Shown in pieces: positions 23,040 through 33,589 of a stretch of 64,000 nt of DNA. The DNA lies in assembly GCF_024586455.1 (NCBI RefSeq), contig NC_065922.1, forward strand, positions 20,394,089-20,458,088, in the 5' to 3' direction. The notes under the pieces were generated by a model. That model saw only the letters and a program-made list of their open reading frames with translations, was not told the DNA's origin and ran no database searches. The translations under genes and the position numbers were made by a program. Each line of letters starts with the position of its first letter. Within the stretch, counting starts at the first letter, position 1. Origin of the DNA: Bactrocera neohumeralis. Its lineage: Eukaryota; Arthropoda; Insecta; Diptera; Tephritidae.

Positions 23040-24300
23040 ATGCATAAAATTTGCTGTCTAAGGACTGGATCCATATTGGAGCCGCATACAATACTACTGC
23101 ACTCATTGCTTAAGCGTTTAGAAATCGCCGAGTGGAACGCACACAGCCTCTCTTTGTCATCACTCTCTGATAAAGCGCCTTTTCAGCTTTTATTCAACTC
23201 AATGCCTCAAGCACCAGTTTATTCAACAAATTGATAATACTCTTTAACAACACATTGCCCACGGGGTATAAAAACACACTTAAGATAATGGCATTTCGAG
23301 CGAAGAAGCGCATAATTTTCGGCAAACAGACTGCACACAGCCGTCGGGTCTTAAGCAGCACTTTGCGTGAAAAGGTGGTACACAAATGAAATTTCCAAGA
23401 CATAACGGCTGTTGGTGTTGGGTGCGAGTTGGCAGTTGAGCGCTTACAATGAACTTTATCTGCTGGAATTACAGCTGCCAGAGGACCAACTAGCTTGGCA
23501 GCCAGCTCGCTGCTGCTGCTGCCTCGGCTGATTGCCTGTCGCTGTGCGTCCGTCTGTGCGCTGTTGTTGTTATGTTTATTTGGCATTCGGGAGCCACTAC
23601 TGACACACCAACACATATACCAAAACACATTTACAGAGTGCTTTATGCATTCTCCATCAGCTTGTTTGTATGTATGTGTGCGATGTGTGCCACTTTACTT
23701 CGCATTTCCACTTTCCATTTCCTGGCGCATTTCAGCGCACAATTTCACTTGGCATGCGCCTCGGTCGCATTCTCTTATTTTCCGGGTTATTGCGAGGCAA
23801 CAAATTTGCGGTTTTAAGAAATGAGGTTGAAAAGTCAAAGTTTGCATAAACTTCAGCACAATATCACAATTTATCTGGGCCATGGCGTATGGCACTCCAC
23901 CAAGCCCGGCTGGCGATGGCAGCTAGTAACACGCCACGCACGCACGCACACGCGCATACAAATGTAAATTTGTATATTATGCAAGTAGTTTGCACAAATA
24001 CATATGCACACACACTCGCACATTGTTAATGCAGTCAATTTAAATTACTTCAGTGTTTGTTTGTTGGTTTGTTTGTGTGCTGTTGTTTACTTTACGCTCT
24101 GACGGCGCAAAGGCGACACACTCTAATGGCTCTAAGTGCAGCCATTTTACGCAAACACTTTTAATTAATCTATTTGCGTGTAATTTAAGAACTTTTCGAA
24201 ACAAAAATCATCACATTATCTTTTCAAATGTCGATATAGAGACAAAATTGTTGATTTTGATGTAAACATATTCTATATATATGAGTATGTATATTCTACT
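23040..24300. other. TE-poor island, no gene recognised
   Basis: A GC-richer block with GCTGCTGCTGCTGCCTC at 23508, CACGCACGCACACGCGCATA at 23937 and GTTTGTTTGTTGG at 24055. The longest frames (144 codons minus at 23194-23628; 109 codons plus at 23495-23824) overlap each other and have no motif I recognise. It may be conserved unique DNA. Confidence 0.4.
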
Positions 24301-24940
24301 TATATACGCCTGAACAACGTTTCCAAATCGCTCAACTTTATTACGAAAATCTACGTTCTCTAAAGAAAGTGTTTCGTGCGCTTCGCTCAACTTATGGTCA
24401 ATATAATCGGCTTACTGAGCGTATTATTCGCAACACCATCACCTATCTTGAGATCCAGATTTCATTATTGGATAATATTCGACCAAACAGACCACGTCCA
24501 GCACGCAGTGAAGAAAATATAACAGCCGGAGAGTGAGTGAGATTGTACACGAAGACCGTGGAGAGTAGACTCGGCGCCGTTCGCAGCAACTTACGTATGG
24601 CACGACTTGACCCATTTTACGTCAAGATCTTTAATTGAAAGAGCAGAAATTACGGCTTGTGCAAAAACTGAAGCCGCTCCACCTTTCCAAGCGACATTGC
24701 TACGCTCTATGGGCTCTTGAAAAGTTCCAAGAACGTTTTCGTTTCATTCGACGTTTTTGAGCCAAACTTTGTTTATCGATGTGGCCTATTTCTGGCTCAA
24801 TGGGAGCGTAAACAGCAAAATTGGCGTATTTGAGACGAAGAATAACCTGAAAATATTCAATAGCTGCCATTTCATCTAGACAAAACAACTTTTTGGTGCG
24901 ATTTGTGCGCCGGTGGAATTATCGGTTCATATTTCTTCAA

Positions 24941-25237
24941 AAAACAAGAGAAAACGTTTACTTCGGCTGCACCGAAGCTATTCTACCCTTCACAGGTGCA
25001 TTTCTTTTAGTAACTATGTGTTTAGTTTGTATGGAACGATATCTTAAAGACTGTGGGACTAGTTCGTATATATACAGACAGACAGACGGACAGACGGACA
25101 GACAGACGGACATGGCTAAATCGACTCAGCTCAACATACTGATCATTATATATATACTTTATAGGGTCTTCGACGCTTCCTTCTGGGTGTTACAAACTTC
25201 GTGACAAACTTAACATACCCTGTTCAGGGTATAAAAA
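24941..25237 (-). mobile_element. mini-me-like element nested in the mariner-like transposon
   Basis: It starts after a run of A with TTTACTTCGGCTGCACCGAAG. It contains a (GACR)n run at 25077-25112, CATGGCTAAATCGACTCAGC and TATATATACTTTATAGGGTC, and ends CATACCCTGTTCAGGGTATA. This is the exact reverse of the element at 11978-12507 with an internal deletion. The host transposase sequence resumes at 25238 (GATGCCGGTGAGAACG), consistent with insertion without a clear target duplication. Confidence 0.8.
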
Positions 25238-25280
25238 GATGCCGGTGAGAACGTAACCATCAATGGCGGCCATTATCGCG

Positions 25281-25358
25281 TCCGTACCCTCGACAGTCGG
25301 ATTTACGTATCCGGAACGGACCCGGAGTTTTATCCGACCAAAGAATTCTGACGCTACA
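25281..25358 (-). repeat. ~130-bp dispersed repeat family, copy 4, nested in transposase
   Basis: The minus strand contains CTTTGGTCGGATAAAACTCC, GGGTCCGTTCCGGATACGTA and ATCCGACTGTCG, the repeat's 3' half. It interrupts the transposase codons for a ..YR.M.. segment. TTATCGC stands on both sides (25273-25279 and 25363-25369) within CATTATCGC/CGTTATCGC, which suggests a target duplication of about 8-9 bp. Confidence 0.65.
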
Positions 25359-25874
25359 GTCGTTATCGCTCCATGTTAACGACTATTTGTTGCCTGAAAT
25401 TGAAGTTTGTGATCTCGGCTACATGTGGTTTCAACAAGACGGCACCACTTCCCACACATCGCATCAATCAATGGATTTATTGAGAGAACACTTCAGTGAG
25501 CAGATAATTTCACGTTTTGCGCCGGTCGATTAGCCACCAAGATCATATGATATTACACCGTTAGACTTTTTTCTGTAGGAGTATGCAAAGTTTAAAGTCT
25601 ATGCGGGAGATCCCGCTTGGATTCAGGCCTTGAAGCAAAACATCACTCGTGTCATTCGCCAGTTACCAGTTGAAATGCTAGGATCAGTCAGCGAAAATTG
25701 TGCTCAACAGATGGACCATCTGAGACGTAGCCGTGGCCAATATTTGAAAGAAATAATCTTCAAAAAAAAAAAATGCTAAAGAATGTTCCCTCGAATGATA
25801 ATAAATATTATCCATCAAATTTGAAGTTTTTGGGTTTTTTCTTTAAATTGTTCTCGAATAGGATCACCCTATAT

Positions 25875-26930
25875 TACACAGGCTTCTAAGAGACTTATCT
25901 AAAGTAATAAATATTTATCCGAGCTATAAACTATTATCCGCCCGAACTGTTGAGAAGTGTCAATATATTTTAGAAAGTTCTCGCATAGTACACAACAAGC
26001 CTTAGCAGCTTAAAATACTAGCAATATATAATTATATGTACAACAGACCAGTTACTATCAACAAAACAGCTCAGTGACCACACGAAAAAAAGAAAGAGAA
26101 AGAAAAGAGATAGAAGGAGTGGAATAAATGTTCAAAGTGGAGACCCCAACAGCAAAGCTGCACCAAAGCTATTCATCAGACTACCCAATGTACCATATAC
26201 ACCACACACATACCACATAATATACTATATATATCACAGTTAGATTTTATAAGAAACACACATTATACAACCGAGCAGCTTTATTTATTTATGACTAAAA
26301 GAGCGTAAATTTTTGACAACTTTTATTAAAATTGTCGTTGCTCGCTTTTATCTTTACTTCACTTTCTGCGAATGTGTTGACGTGAAAGTGTTGTTTTGTA
26401 TTTGAGTTTGTGTTAAAATGTATCTCTTTGTCAACATGTTTGTGGCATTTAATTCAGCTTAATTTGTACATTTCATTCATTTAATTAAGAATTTGACAGC
26501 GGAAGTTTATATTAAGACAGAAGTTGTTTACAACTGAGAAAATGTTTACAGCAGAAATTAAATAATAAATAAGAAATAATATTTGAAAATATTATTCATT
26601 TCACGGTCAATTATGCTCTTAGAAAATTTGAGATGAAGCCTTAAATAATTGAAACTATTGATTGTATGCTGAATGTGTGGTGTGTCAAAGCGTATACGTA
26701 ACATACAAAAGTAGTGCTTAAGGCATGCAATGGAGATTCAGCAGTGAAATTCGTTAAAGATTGAATAACATTTATGTGAAATGGATAATTGATATATCAT
26801 ACATGTTTAATAGAGAAAGCTTTTGGGATTTCACAGATACGCCTAGTGCTCACTGACACACATTTCTAATATTTTTTAAGAAAGCATAGCCGTAACATAC
26901 GTTCCAGACCTTCTGTCAGTCTTCACAGCC
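25875..26930. other. No gene recognised
   Basis: AT-rich sequence with AAAGAAAGAGAAAGAAAAGA (26088) and ACACACATACCACATAATAT (26205) tracts. No conserved reading frame or element was identified. Confidence 0.35.
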
Positions 26931-27150
26931 ACTTGTAACACCTGAAAGAAAACGAGAAGGCCCTGTAACGTATATATAAGAATAATCAGCATCACGTGCT
27001 GAGTCAATTTAGGCATGTCTCGTACAGTTTTCTCAAACTGTTTTTGAGATATCATTCTGCAATTCTGTAACCGTTATTTTCGCCTAACAAAACTGCTGAT
27101 TTATTGAAACTGTCATTATTGGTCCATAGCTTTCACACAAACTGGTTATT
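26930..27150 (+). repeat. Diverged mini-me-like fragment
   Basis: The order is CACTTGTAACACCTGAAAGAA, GGCCCTGTAACGTATATATAAG, ATCAGCATCACGTGCTGAGTCAATTTAGGCATGTC, then TGAGATATC and a TCACACAAACTGGT block. This follows the element at 11978 in the same orientation, but the (GTCY)n run is lost. Confidence 0.55.
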
Positions 27151-27599
27151 TTCTGTTTGTCAAAGTTTTGATATCCTCCTGTACTTCGACAGTATCTATT
27201 TCAGCAAATGATAGCTCCATCTGACAAGTAACGTCTAAAAATTGGCTGACTTGGTAAATGTCACTAAATTTGTTTGGTTTTCTAGTTATCTTATCTGTTA
27301 TGATGTCTACTAGCACTTGCCATGATCTCAAAACCTTCTCTTATCGCTCATATACTTATTTTTCCATTCTTTGTGGCGGACAGTATTCGAAATTCGAAAC
27401 CTTCCTACCGATAACACCGCTCTAAAAAAAATATAATAATGTTCGCATACTCCGCGGATCAATAAGGAAAGCCGAAAAGTGAGCTATTTGTTGGTCTTAA
27501 ACTATGGCAATTCATGGAATGATGAATGGAAGCTATGAAGGTTGACAGAAGATCCCATTATGGTAAATTATTGGTAATCTTACAAAATTATTAATAGTG

Positions 27600-28801
27600 T
27601 CATGAACTGCGAGAACAATTTCTGTAAAGAATATGTTTCGCGCGCTTCGCTCAACTTCTGGTCCACATAATCGGCCTAATGAGCGTACTACTCGCAACAC
27701 CATCACCCATCTTGAGACCCAGCATTCATGTTTGGATAATATTCGACTGAATAGAGAGTGTACACGAAGACCATAGAGAGTCGATTCGGCGTCGTTTGCA
27801 ACAAATCGGACTGACGTATGGAACGACTTGGCCCATTTTACGTCGAGATCCTAAATTGAAAACGTGAAAAATACAGCTTGTGCAAGAACTGAAGCCGCTC
27901 GACCTTCCAAACGACATCGCTTCGATCTATGGGCTCTTGAAAAGTTCCAAGAAAATCCGATTTTTGTTAAGCGATGAGGCTCATTTCTGGCTCAATTGCT
28001 ATGTAAGGAAGCAACCTGAAGAGATTCAAGAGCTGCCATTTCATCCAGAAAAACAACGGTTTAATGTAGCATGTGGGCCGGTGGAATCATCGGTGCATAT
28101 TTTTTTGCAAATGATGACCACTATCGCGCCATGATAATCGACTATTTGATTCCTCAAATTGAAGCTCGAGATCTCGGCGACATGTGGTTTTGACAAGACG
28201 GGCCCACTTCTCACACATCTCAATTAATGGATTTATTAAGAGAACGCTTCGCTGAGCAGATAATTTCACATTTTGGGCTGGTCGATTGGCCGCCAAAATC
28301 GTGTGTTTTCCTGTGGTGGTATGTAAAATCGAAAGCCTGTGCGGACAATCACGATTCTATTCAGGCCTTGGAGCAGACGAAATGCTCGAACGAGTCATCG
28401 AAAATTGGACACAACGAATGGACCATCTGAGAGGTAGCCGCGGCCAACATTTGAAAGAGATAGTCTTTGAAATATAAAAGCCAAATAATGATCTTTGGAA
28501 TGATAGTAAATGTTCCCCATACATTTTGGAATTTATGTGCTTTTTCTATAAAAAGTAGGGAACCTGTGCTGAGTCTCAAGATGGTTGATTACGTTGACCA
28601 TAAGTTGTGCGAAGCGCCCGAAACACATTCTTTATTTTGGTAATAAAGTTGAACGATTTGTAATCGTTGTTCAGCTGTAAGTCCTCCCAAATGAAATACC
28701 AAACATTACTGAACAAATATAACATGACAGCTTGACACGACTCACGTGTGATCTGTCAGAAAAAGGTTACTGAAAAAAAGTATCTCTATTTGGATCACCC
28801 G
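27600..28801 (+). mobile_element. mariner-like transposon with an inverted copy of its own 5' end
   Basis: From left to right, the plus strand carries N-terminal transposase DNA (27610-27760, parallel to 24340-24540), a middle part (27870-28130: FLLSDEAHFWLNCYVRKQPE and the following region), and WF*QDGPTSHTSQLMDLLRE (28180) with a stop before the catalytic Asp. WPPKSCVFLW follows, where the last Asp of the SCDLTP motif is altered and its spacing lost, and it ends with GSRGQHLKEIVFEI. To the right (28560-28801) the minus strand repeats the element's 5' end: CTTACAGCTGAACAACGATT, then ATCGTTCAACTTTATTACC, then GCGCTTCGCACAACTTATGG. The outer edge reads GGATCACCC. An internal deletion separates the right arm from its left counterpart. 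Confidence 0.75.
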
Positions 28802-28804
28802 TAA

Positions 28805-29090
28805 TTTCTTATCGATATAGTCTAAGTCGTCCTTACGTCTTAAGGTCTAAGTCTTTTATAAACAACCTTATAGCAGCGCCATCTATGTTTTCAGCAGCAC
28901 ATATTTAAAGTTCAATTTCCTACAGGGCATTCACTGACATATGCACGAAGTAAGAGTACTTGGGTGTTGAATTTATGAAATCCACTTGCCATTAACAAAA
29001 TAAAAAATTTCGAATGGCGCAAAATTATTATTTTAAGCTTGCTAAAAATAATTTAAAGCATATTTACATTTGCATAAAATTTTTTCATTT
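28805..29090. other. Boundary between TE block and gene 5' region
   Basis: No element or gene was seen. The sequence changes from TE-like to the CAA/GCA-rich texture that leads into the GTPase gene. Confidence 0.3.
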
Positions 29091-29427
29091 CAGTTACAGT
29101 TAGCGGGTCGCCATTGAGGAAGGAAGTGCTGCAACATTTTTGCGCGCGGAAATTGCCTAAATACTTTTGCACCAATTAGAGCGCCAGCAAAGCGCATAAA
29201 ACCATTTGCATATTTGACTGCGGCGAAACACAGCAAAACGTTAGCGTGGATTAAAAAATACAACAAAAACAACAAGTAAACACATTTGGCAACTGCTGTT
29301 GGCGGAGAAGACAACATTTTGGCAGTAAATATTTGTGAACGAACGACAAGTGACAGCAGCCAACAGACAAAAACAGCAACAACAAACAGTCGTGCTTGGC
29401 ATTTTGTTGCTTGTTTGAAGGGAGAAT

Positions 29428-29434
29428 TATAAAA
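29428..29434 (+). promoter_or_regulatory. Possible TATA box upstream of the GTPase gene
   Basis: TATAAAA stands about 1.05 kb before the start codon in a TE-free stretch. No good initiator follows at the usual ~30 bp. A TCATT initiator-like site at 29776 lies closer to the ATG-free leader. This is a weak call based on sequence match only. Confidence 0.15.
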
Positions 29435-29820
29435 TAGAGAAGGCGGGATAGAAGAGATAGAAGATAAAACGGGAGAGAAGGGTGGCAAACACTCCAGAAA
29501 ACGCTAAAAGTCAATATTTTAGAGGACAAAAAGACGAAAGTAAAGCAAATAGGAGGAAAAACAAAGAAGTCAGCGTGACGAGCTTTAAACTCACACACAC
29601 GCACGCAAACAAAGCGCCGTTGAATGCAAATATTAGTGTTATAAAACATTGTGTGCACGCCTCACAGCTTTCGCTGGCAATACATGCGAGTGTGTGTGTT
29701 TATATTTGTATGTATGTGTGCGCTATTCCCCCGGCAGCAGAGCAGCTCTTAAGGCGAATCAAGCAGAACACTCTGTCATTGTTGTAAATTATCCAGCGGA
29801 TATTTAATACACACAAGATG

Positions 29821-30479
29821 TTGCAAAAAGCGCCTTAAAGCGTGCTAAAGAAACAGCAGAAAGCCGCAGTGACAGCGCGACAATTGAGCCAGAGCAGGCT
29901 TGATTGCTAAAACAACAACTACAAAGCGGTGGCTGCTTGATTTATAGCAACGCGCCGCGAAATACGAGCGCGACAGTACAACAACAACAAGCGCGACAGC
30001 ACATTAACTACATTTGGTGCAGCCACAGAACACGACAACAAAAAAAACAAGAAAACAACAACAAAAAAAGCAAGAAAACAACAACAACAAAATAAAAATC
30101 GTGAAGCGCTGAGCTCAAACGAAAATCACCCGAAGTCATAAAGCGCACAAGCAGCGCCGCGCTGAGCCGAAAAGTGCGCAAACGAGTTGCTGCTTCGACA
30201 CAAGCAAAGCAAGAAAAGCGGCAAAGTAGAGCTTTGCTTATCAGAAGCGTGTAAATTGTAGTTGAACACACTCGCGCATCATTCTGGTATTGCAGCAGTT
30301 GTGACACAATTTGAGCTGCAGTTGTCACACCACTTGCTCGCGAAACCCTCACCTGTAGTGCAACAATATACTTGAGCGCCGCTGCGAGTGCGCTGTAAAC
30401 ACCCTTTGGCTTTTGGAATTTGCACACGTCTTCACGCGCCAGCTTTACTCGCACAACAATTGCTGCTTACGACGCCAAG
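29821..30479 (+). other. Probable 5' leader of the GTPase gene (no ATG in 659 bases)
   Basis: Between 29821 and the start codon at 30480 the plus strand contains no ATG at all, although about ten would be expected by chance in 659 bases. It is rich in CAACAA, AGCGCG and GCA triplets. Immediately upstream, ATG at 29818 opens a six-codon frame ending at TAA 29838, a possible minimal upstream ORF if transcription starts earlier (for example near TCATT at 29776). ATG depletion is the signature of a long translated-gene leader. The true transcription start is not determined. Confidence 0.5.
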
Positions 30480-30568
30480 ATGCGCGGCCGCCACCTACGC
30501 AGACGTTTCAGCTTGCAGCCGTCCTTTATGAAGGATGACAGCTCGGAGGATAAACCGAAACGCGACAA
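30480..30568 (+). CDS. Ras-like small GTPase, coding exon 1
   Basis: The ATG at 30480 has A at -3 (CCAAGATGC). It opens 29 codons starting MRGRHLRRRFSLQPSFMKDD, followed by an acidic/basic stretch SSEDKPKRD, and two extra bases (AA) before the donor GTAAGT at 30569. In-frame reading beyond the donor stops at once (AAG TAA), so the exon must be spliced. Joining to the acceptor at 42560 restores one Lys codon and leads straight into the G domain in frame. The N-terminal extension is highly basic; RRFS (residues 8-11) fits the basophilic-kinase consensus R-R-x-S. The two-exon model rests on phase match, splice consensus and ATG depletion upstream. No transcript evidence is available to me. Confidence 0.75.
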
Positions 30569-30699
30569 GTAAGTCTTTGCAGTTGTGTTTTTCCAACACA
30601 TTTTTTGGTTTTCTTAAGTCTCTATTTTGTCTAAGTTAGCCCTAAGCTTCTTGCCTGCAAGAGAAATAAGTATCTCCAGAAGCTTGCAAGGTCAGGAAA

Positions 30700-31395
30700 A
30701 AAATTCAAGTGAATCAAAGTAATCCCCACCAGATCTATTACACCTATGCTAACTATTTTCCTAGTCCTGGCTACACTTTTCATAAGCTCTTTTTGTGATG
30801 GTCTTTTGCTCCTTCAGTGAATTTTGATTTATCTCTTCTATCGACTGAAAACGGGTTCCATGAAGCGGAAATTTCAGTTTGGGGAACAAGAAGAAGTCAC
30901 GCGGAGCCACTTCTGGTGAATACCATGTTTAATCATCGCAATTTTGGCTTAAAATTCGGTCGCAATTGCGGCTCGATGTGACGGTGCGTTATCATTCGGA
31001 CAGATGTTCTCACGCAAACGTCTCAATACGACCAAATAGAACTCTTTATTGACCGTTTATCCCTCTAGAACAAATTTATGATACACCAATCCACAAATAT
31101 TGAAAACAATAATGAGCAACACCTTGATGTTTGAGCTGCCTTGGCGTGGTTTCTTGGCTTCGGCTCATTTTTTTCCTCCAGACCTGTTAACGGTACTCTT
31201 ATTGAAATAAAAATCAAATTTATCGAGCCGAGCAAGAAAGTGTTTCATATCCAAAATAGCCACAAAAAAAAGCTTTCGAATGGACTGGCGAGAGATTTCG
31301 AGCTCTCTTGCCATCTCTCTATGTAAGTATATGGGTAAAAACACGAATTTCTTTTTACCGCTTCGTACTCTGAAATATTGGTTGATAGACACCTA
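30700..31395 (-). pseudogene. mariner-family transposase relic (third family)
   Basis: On the minus strand, REMARELEISRQSIRKLFFVA resembles an HTH/linker part (31165-31392). Near 31000-31130 there is a frame-broken VFNICGLVYHKFVLEG-type strand, and near 30990 RTVTSS.., then codons resembling the NDNAPSHR Asp block. At about 30790-30900 it gives PKLKFPLHGTRFQSIEEINQ. The last motif (FPKLKxPLxGTRFxSIEEI) is typical of mariner C-termini encoded as SETMAR-like proteins. It is broken by many stops and an internal deletion, and lies antisense within intron 1. Confidence 0.65.
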
Positions 31396-31549
31396 TAAGA
31401 AAGGCTCTTAAAGTACGAGCTCTTGATTGTAACGGAAAGGTCCTACGCCTAACGGTTTTCTATTTTTTTCATATTATCAGTTAGAAAAATTTGTGTCTCG
31501 CTTTCAAACTCCAAGTTGTTAGGAAACGTAAAAAACTCCAATAATAAAC

Positions 31550-31770
31550 CAGGTTTGAGACAAGACGACCTCCCATAGTGCGACTTCTTCAATCTATTCC
31601 TGGAGAAAATAATTTGAGTGGAATAGAGAAGGTACAATCTTCTATAAGAGTGTACAGCTGCTGGCGAACGCCGATGATATTAATATCTTGGTCTCAACAT
31701 CGGCGCCGTTAGTTCTGCTTTCTCCAGACTGGTCCAGACAGTCGCCACACTCGCGAGCTCCTTAAAGAAG
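31550..31770 (+). pseudogene. LINE family L1f fragment (RT palm), plus strand
   Basis: It carries KPGLRQDDLP and CDFFNLFLEKII, then YKSVQLLANADDINILVSTS in pieces split by stops and frame changes. This is the RT segment around the YADD box (here NADD, so the catalytic Tyr is lost). It is opposite in orientation to the large copy at 33590-35540. Confidence 0.65.
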
Positions 31771-31774
31771 ACTC

Positions 31775-33585
31775 CCCATTCAATCTAACCTCCTAGTAAC
31801 TTCAAATCATCCGTGAAAAAAACTCACTGCGACTCTTCTGAGTGGAGAAACAACAACCAGGTTTTGCCTCCCTGACGCAGTATTCCAAGTTTTCAACGAT
31901 ACAATGGAAGGATGAGATAACCCTATTTAGACCGCTTCATAAGCGATCTTATCGGAGCCTTAAAGCTACCTACGCAGCAAAGCGCCCAATGACGATACCC
32001 ACAGGTGCTATATATTTACTTTTAGTGCTATTATTAGTATATTTCGCAGCGCGCCGCTGGGATCCGATCTTTGGATGTTCAAGCTTTTTAGCGAGTATTA
32101 ACTTTTCGAGTGCGAGCTATCAGATTAATATACTGTACAAAATTATTGATTTCACTACGCTTTCACAGAGTCAAAACACCACCTTTGCTGAAAGTCCCTA
32201 CCTTTTCCCTACAAATTTTCTATAGCAGGTAAGGTTTTTGTCCGCTCACCCTGCCTTCTTTACTCCCTCCACAATATTTAGTCTGCTCGTCTATCTGCAT
32301 ATAAAAGAACCAGTACCTCCGTTTCGGGATATCGATCTGAAATCTTGCGCATGTGCTTTTCTGTCCAAAAAACTCCCTACAAACTAACCGATCAAAATCA
32401 AGTTGAAGATATTTTCATACCCTCTTAAGCCATTAGAATTACATCTCTTTCGTTTGAAAACATTTCACTATAGGCTCTTTTGCTCACAACTGTATTTACC
32501 ACGAAAGCGTTCTACTTCAAGCGCTTAACGGTAACGGTAACGGTACCTGCTAAGGCGCAGCCTATCTTCACCCCAGCAACATGCTTTGCATTTTCGCTCC
32601 AATTTGTGATTCTTATTTGTTGGTATTCCAGGGGCTTGCTTGCTTGGCTGATTTGTTTGTTTAATTTTTTACTTGTATTGTCAGCATTTATCTTTACTTT
32701 TTCGCTTTTTTTGCTGTCTTTCATTTGTGACTTCTTTTTGCGAATTTCGTGTTCAATCTACTTGCTGCTTTTAGTGCATTTCGTTATTGCCAGCAAGCAT
32801 CTGTCACATTGTTATGATTACCTTCATTGTTGTCTTTGTCGTCACTGCTTTGTCGCAGGCATCATTAGTGTCCTTGTGTCGCTCCCCGCAGACAGCGCCC
32901 ACAGTCAGGCATATTTCGTGTTTAAAAAGAAATACAATTTTTTCTCATATTTGTTTAGATTTGCAAAGATTCATTCGTTCTGCTGTATTCTGTATGGACC
33001 GAGGCATTTATTCATTGTCATTGTCAATTTGCTTATTTGAGAATTGCAAATGTGAAGAGAGGGGGGAACAGAATTTAGCTTGGGGCCTAGGACGCAGAGC
33101 GGGTTTTTTATGAAATGTGTACTTGTTGTGCTTAACTTTAAATACTTTGTGATATAAATGTATCTGTTTATTTACAAATACACACACTCTATTTACCGTT
33201 GTTTGTTTGGCTGAAAACCAAAATTATTCTTGAAATTAAGTCAATCGAAGCGTAACTGTAGACGGTTTTTCCAAATCAGTGAATTACGCGTAGCTTAGGA
33301 ACAAAAAGTGATCTATTAAAATTGGTGTTTCTAAGCGAAGAGTTGATTGAGAAAGAAGTTTTCTTTTCATCTACTTAAAAGTAGCTCTTAAACATAAACA
33401 ACTTACCGTACTAAAGAGTAATCTTGTGTTATTTAACATGTCATTTTAAGACACCAAAATTTCCTTTCTTTAGCAATCAAAACTTCTGCAAGCAAAAACA
33501 GTTCTAATAAATGTTAAACCGAACGTGACATATCGCACACGTGAGCTTAGAGCTCTTTTTAGCGTATCTAGCTTTAGCCGACTGG
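31775..33585. other. Intronic sequence without recognisable gene
   Basis: 32310-32420 (CCGTTTCGGGATATCGATCTG, AATCTTGCGCATGTGCTTTT, AAACTAACCGATCAAAATCAAG) looks like a worn mini-me piece. 32480-33010 is T/C-rich with a 186-codon open frame that I regard as chance. 33.0-33.5 kb is AT-rich with nothing recognised. Confidence 0.35.
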
Positions 33586-33589
33586 CATG

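Larger units (their letters stand above)
24310..25870 (+). mobile_element. mariner-like transposon, near full length, with two nested insertions
   Basis: The transposase reads QRFQIAQLYYENLRSLKKVF then RALRSTYGQYNRLTERIIRN (24313-24430), the helix-turn-helix N-terminus. Degenerate middle pieces follow (24640-24940). After the nested elements, YMWFQQDGTTSHTSHQSMDL begins at about 25420 and MDHLRRSRGQYLKEIIFKK ends the protein near 25770. The third-Asp block is broken by a stop (PVD*PPRSYDITPLDFFL). A mini-me element (24941-25237) and a short dispersed repeat (about 25281-25358) sit inside the coding region. The right end is near GGATCACCCTATA (25861), which resembles the GGATCACCC at the end of the 27.6-28.8 kb copy. 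It is dead: there are stops and frameshifts throughout. Confidence 0.8.

Noticed and set aside
23194..23824. 144-codon minus and 109-codon plus frames in a GC-richer island
   Set aside because: They overlap antisense, no domain is recognisable, and neither has splice or leader support.
24893..25204. 103-codon plus frame spanning a transposon and the mini-me
   Set aside because: It crosses the boundary of two nested mobile elements and includes their (GACR)n repeat, so it cannot be a native gene.
32480..33040. 186-codon frame, Phe/Leu/Cys-rich, possible membrane protein
   Set aside because: The composition follows the T/C-rich strand, no motif is present, and it lies inside intron 1. Overlapping frames in other registers exist.
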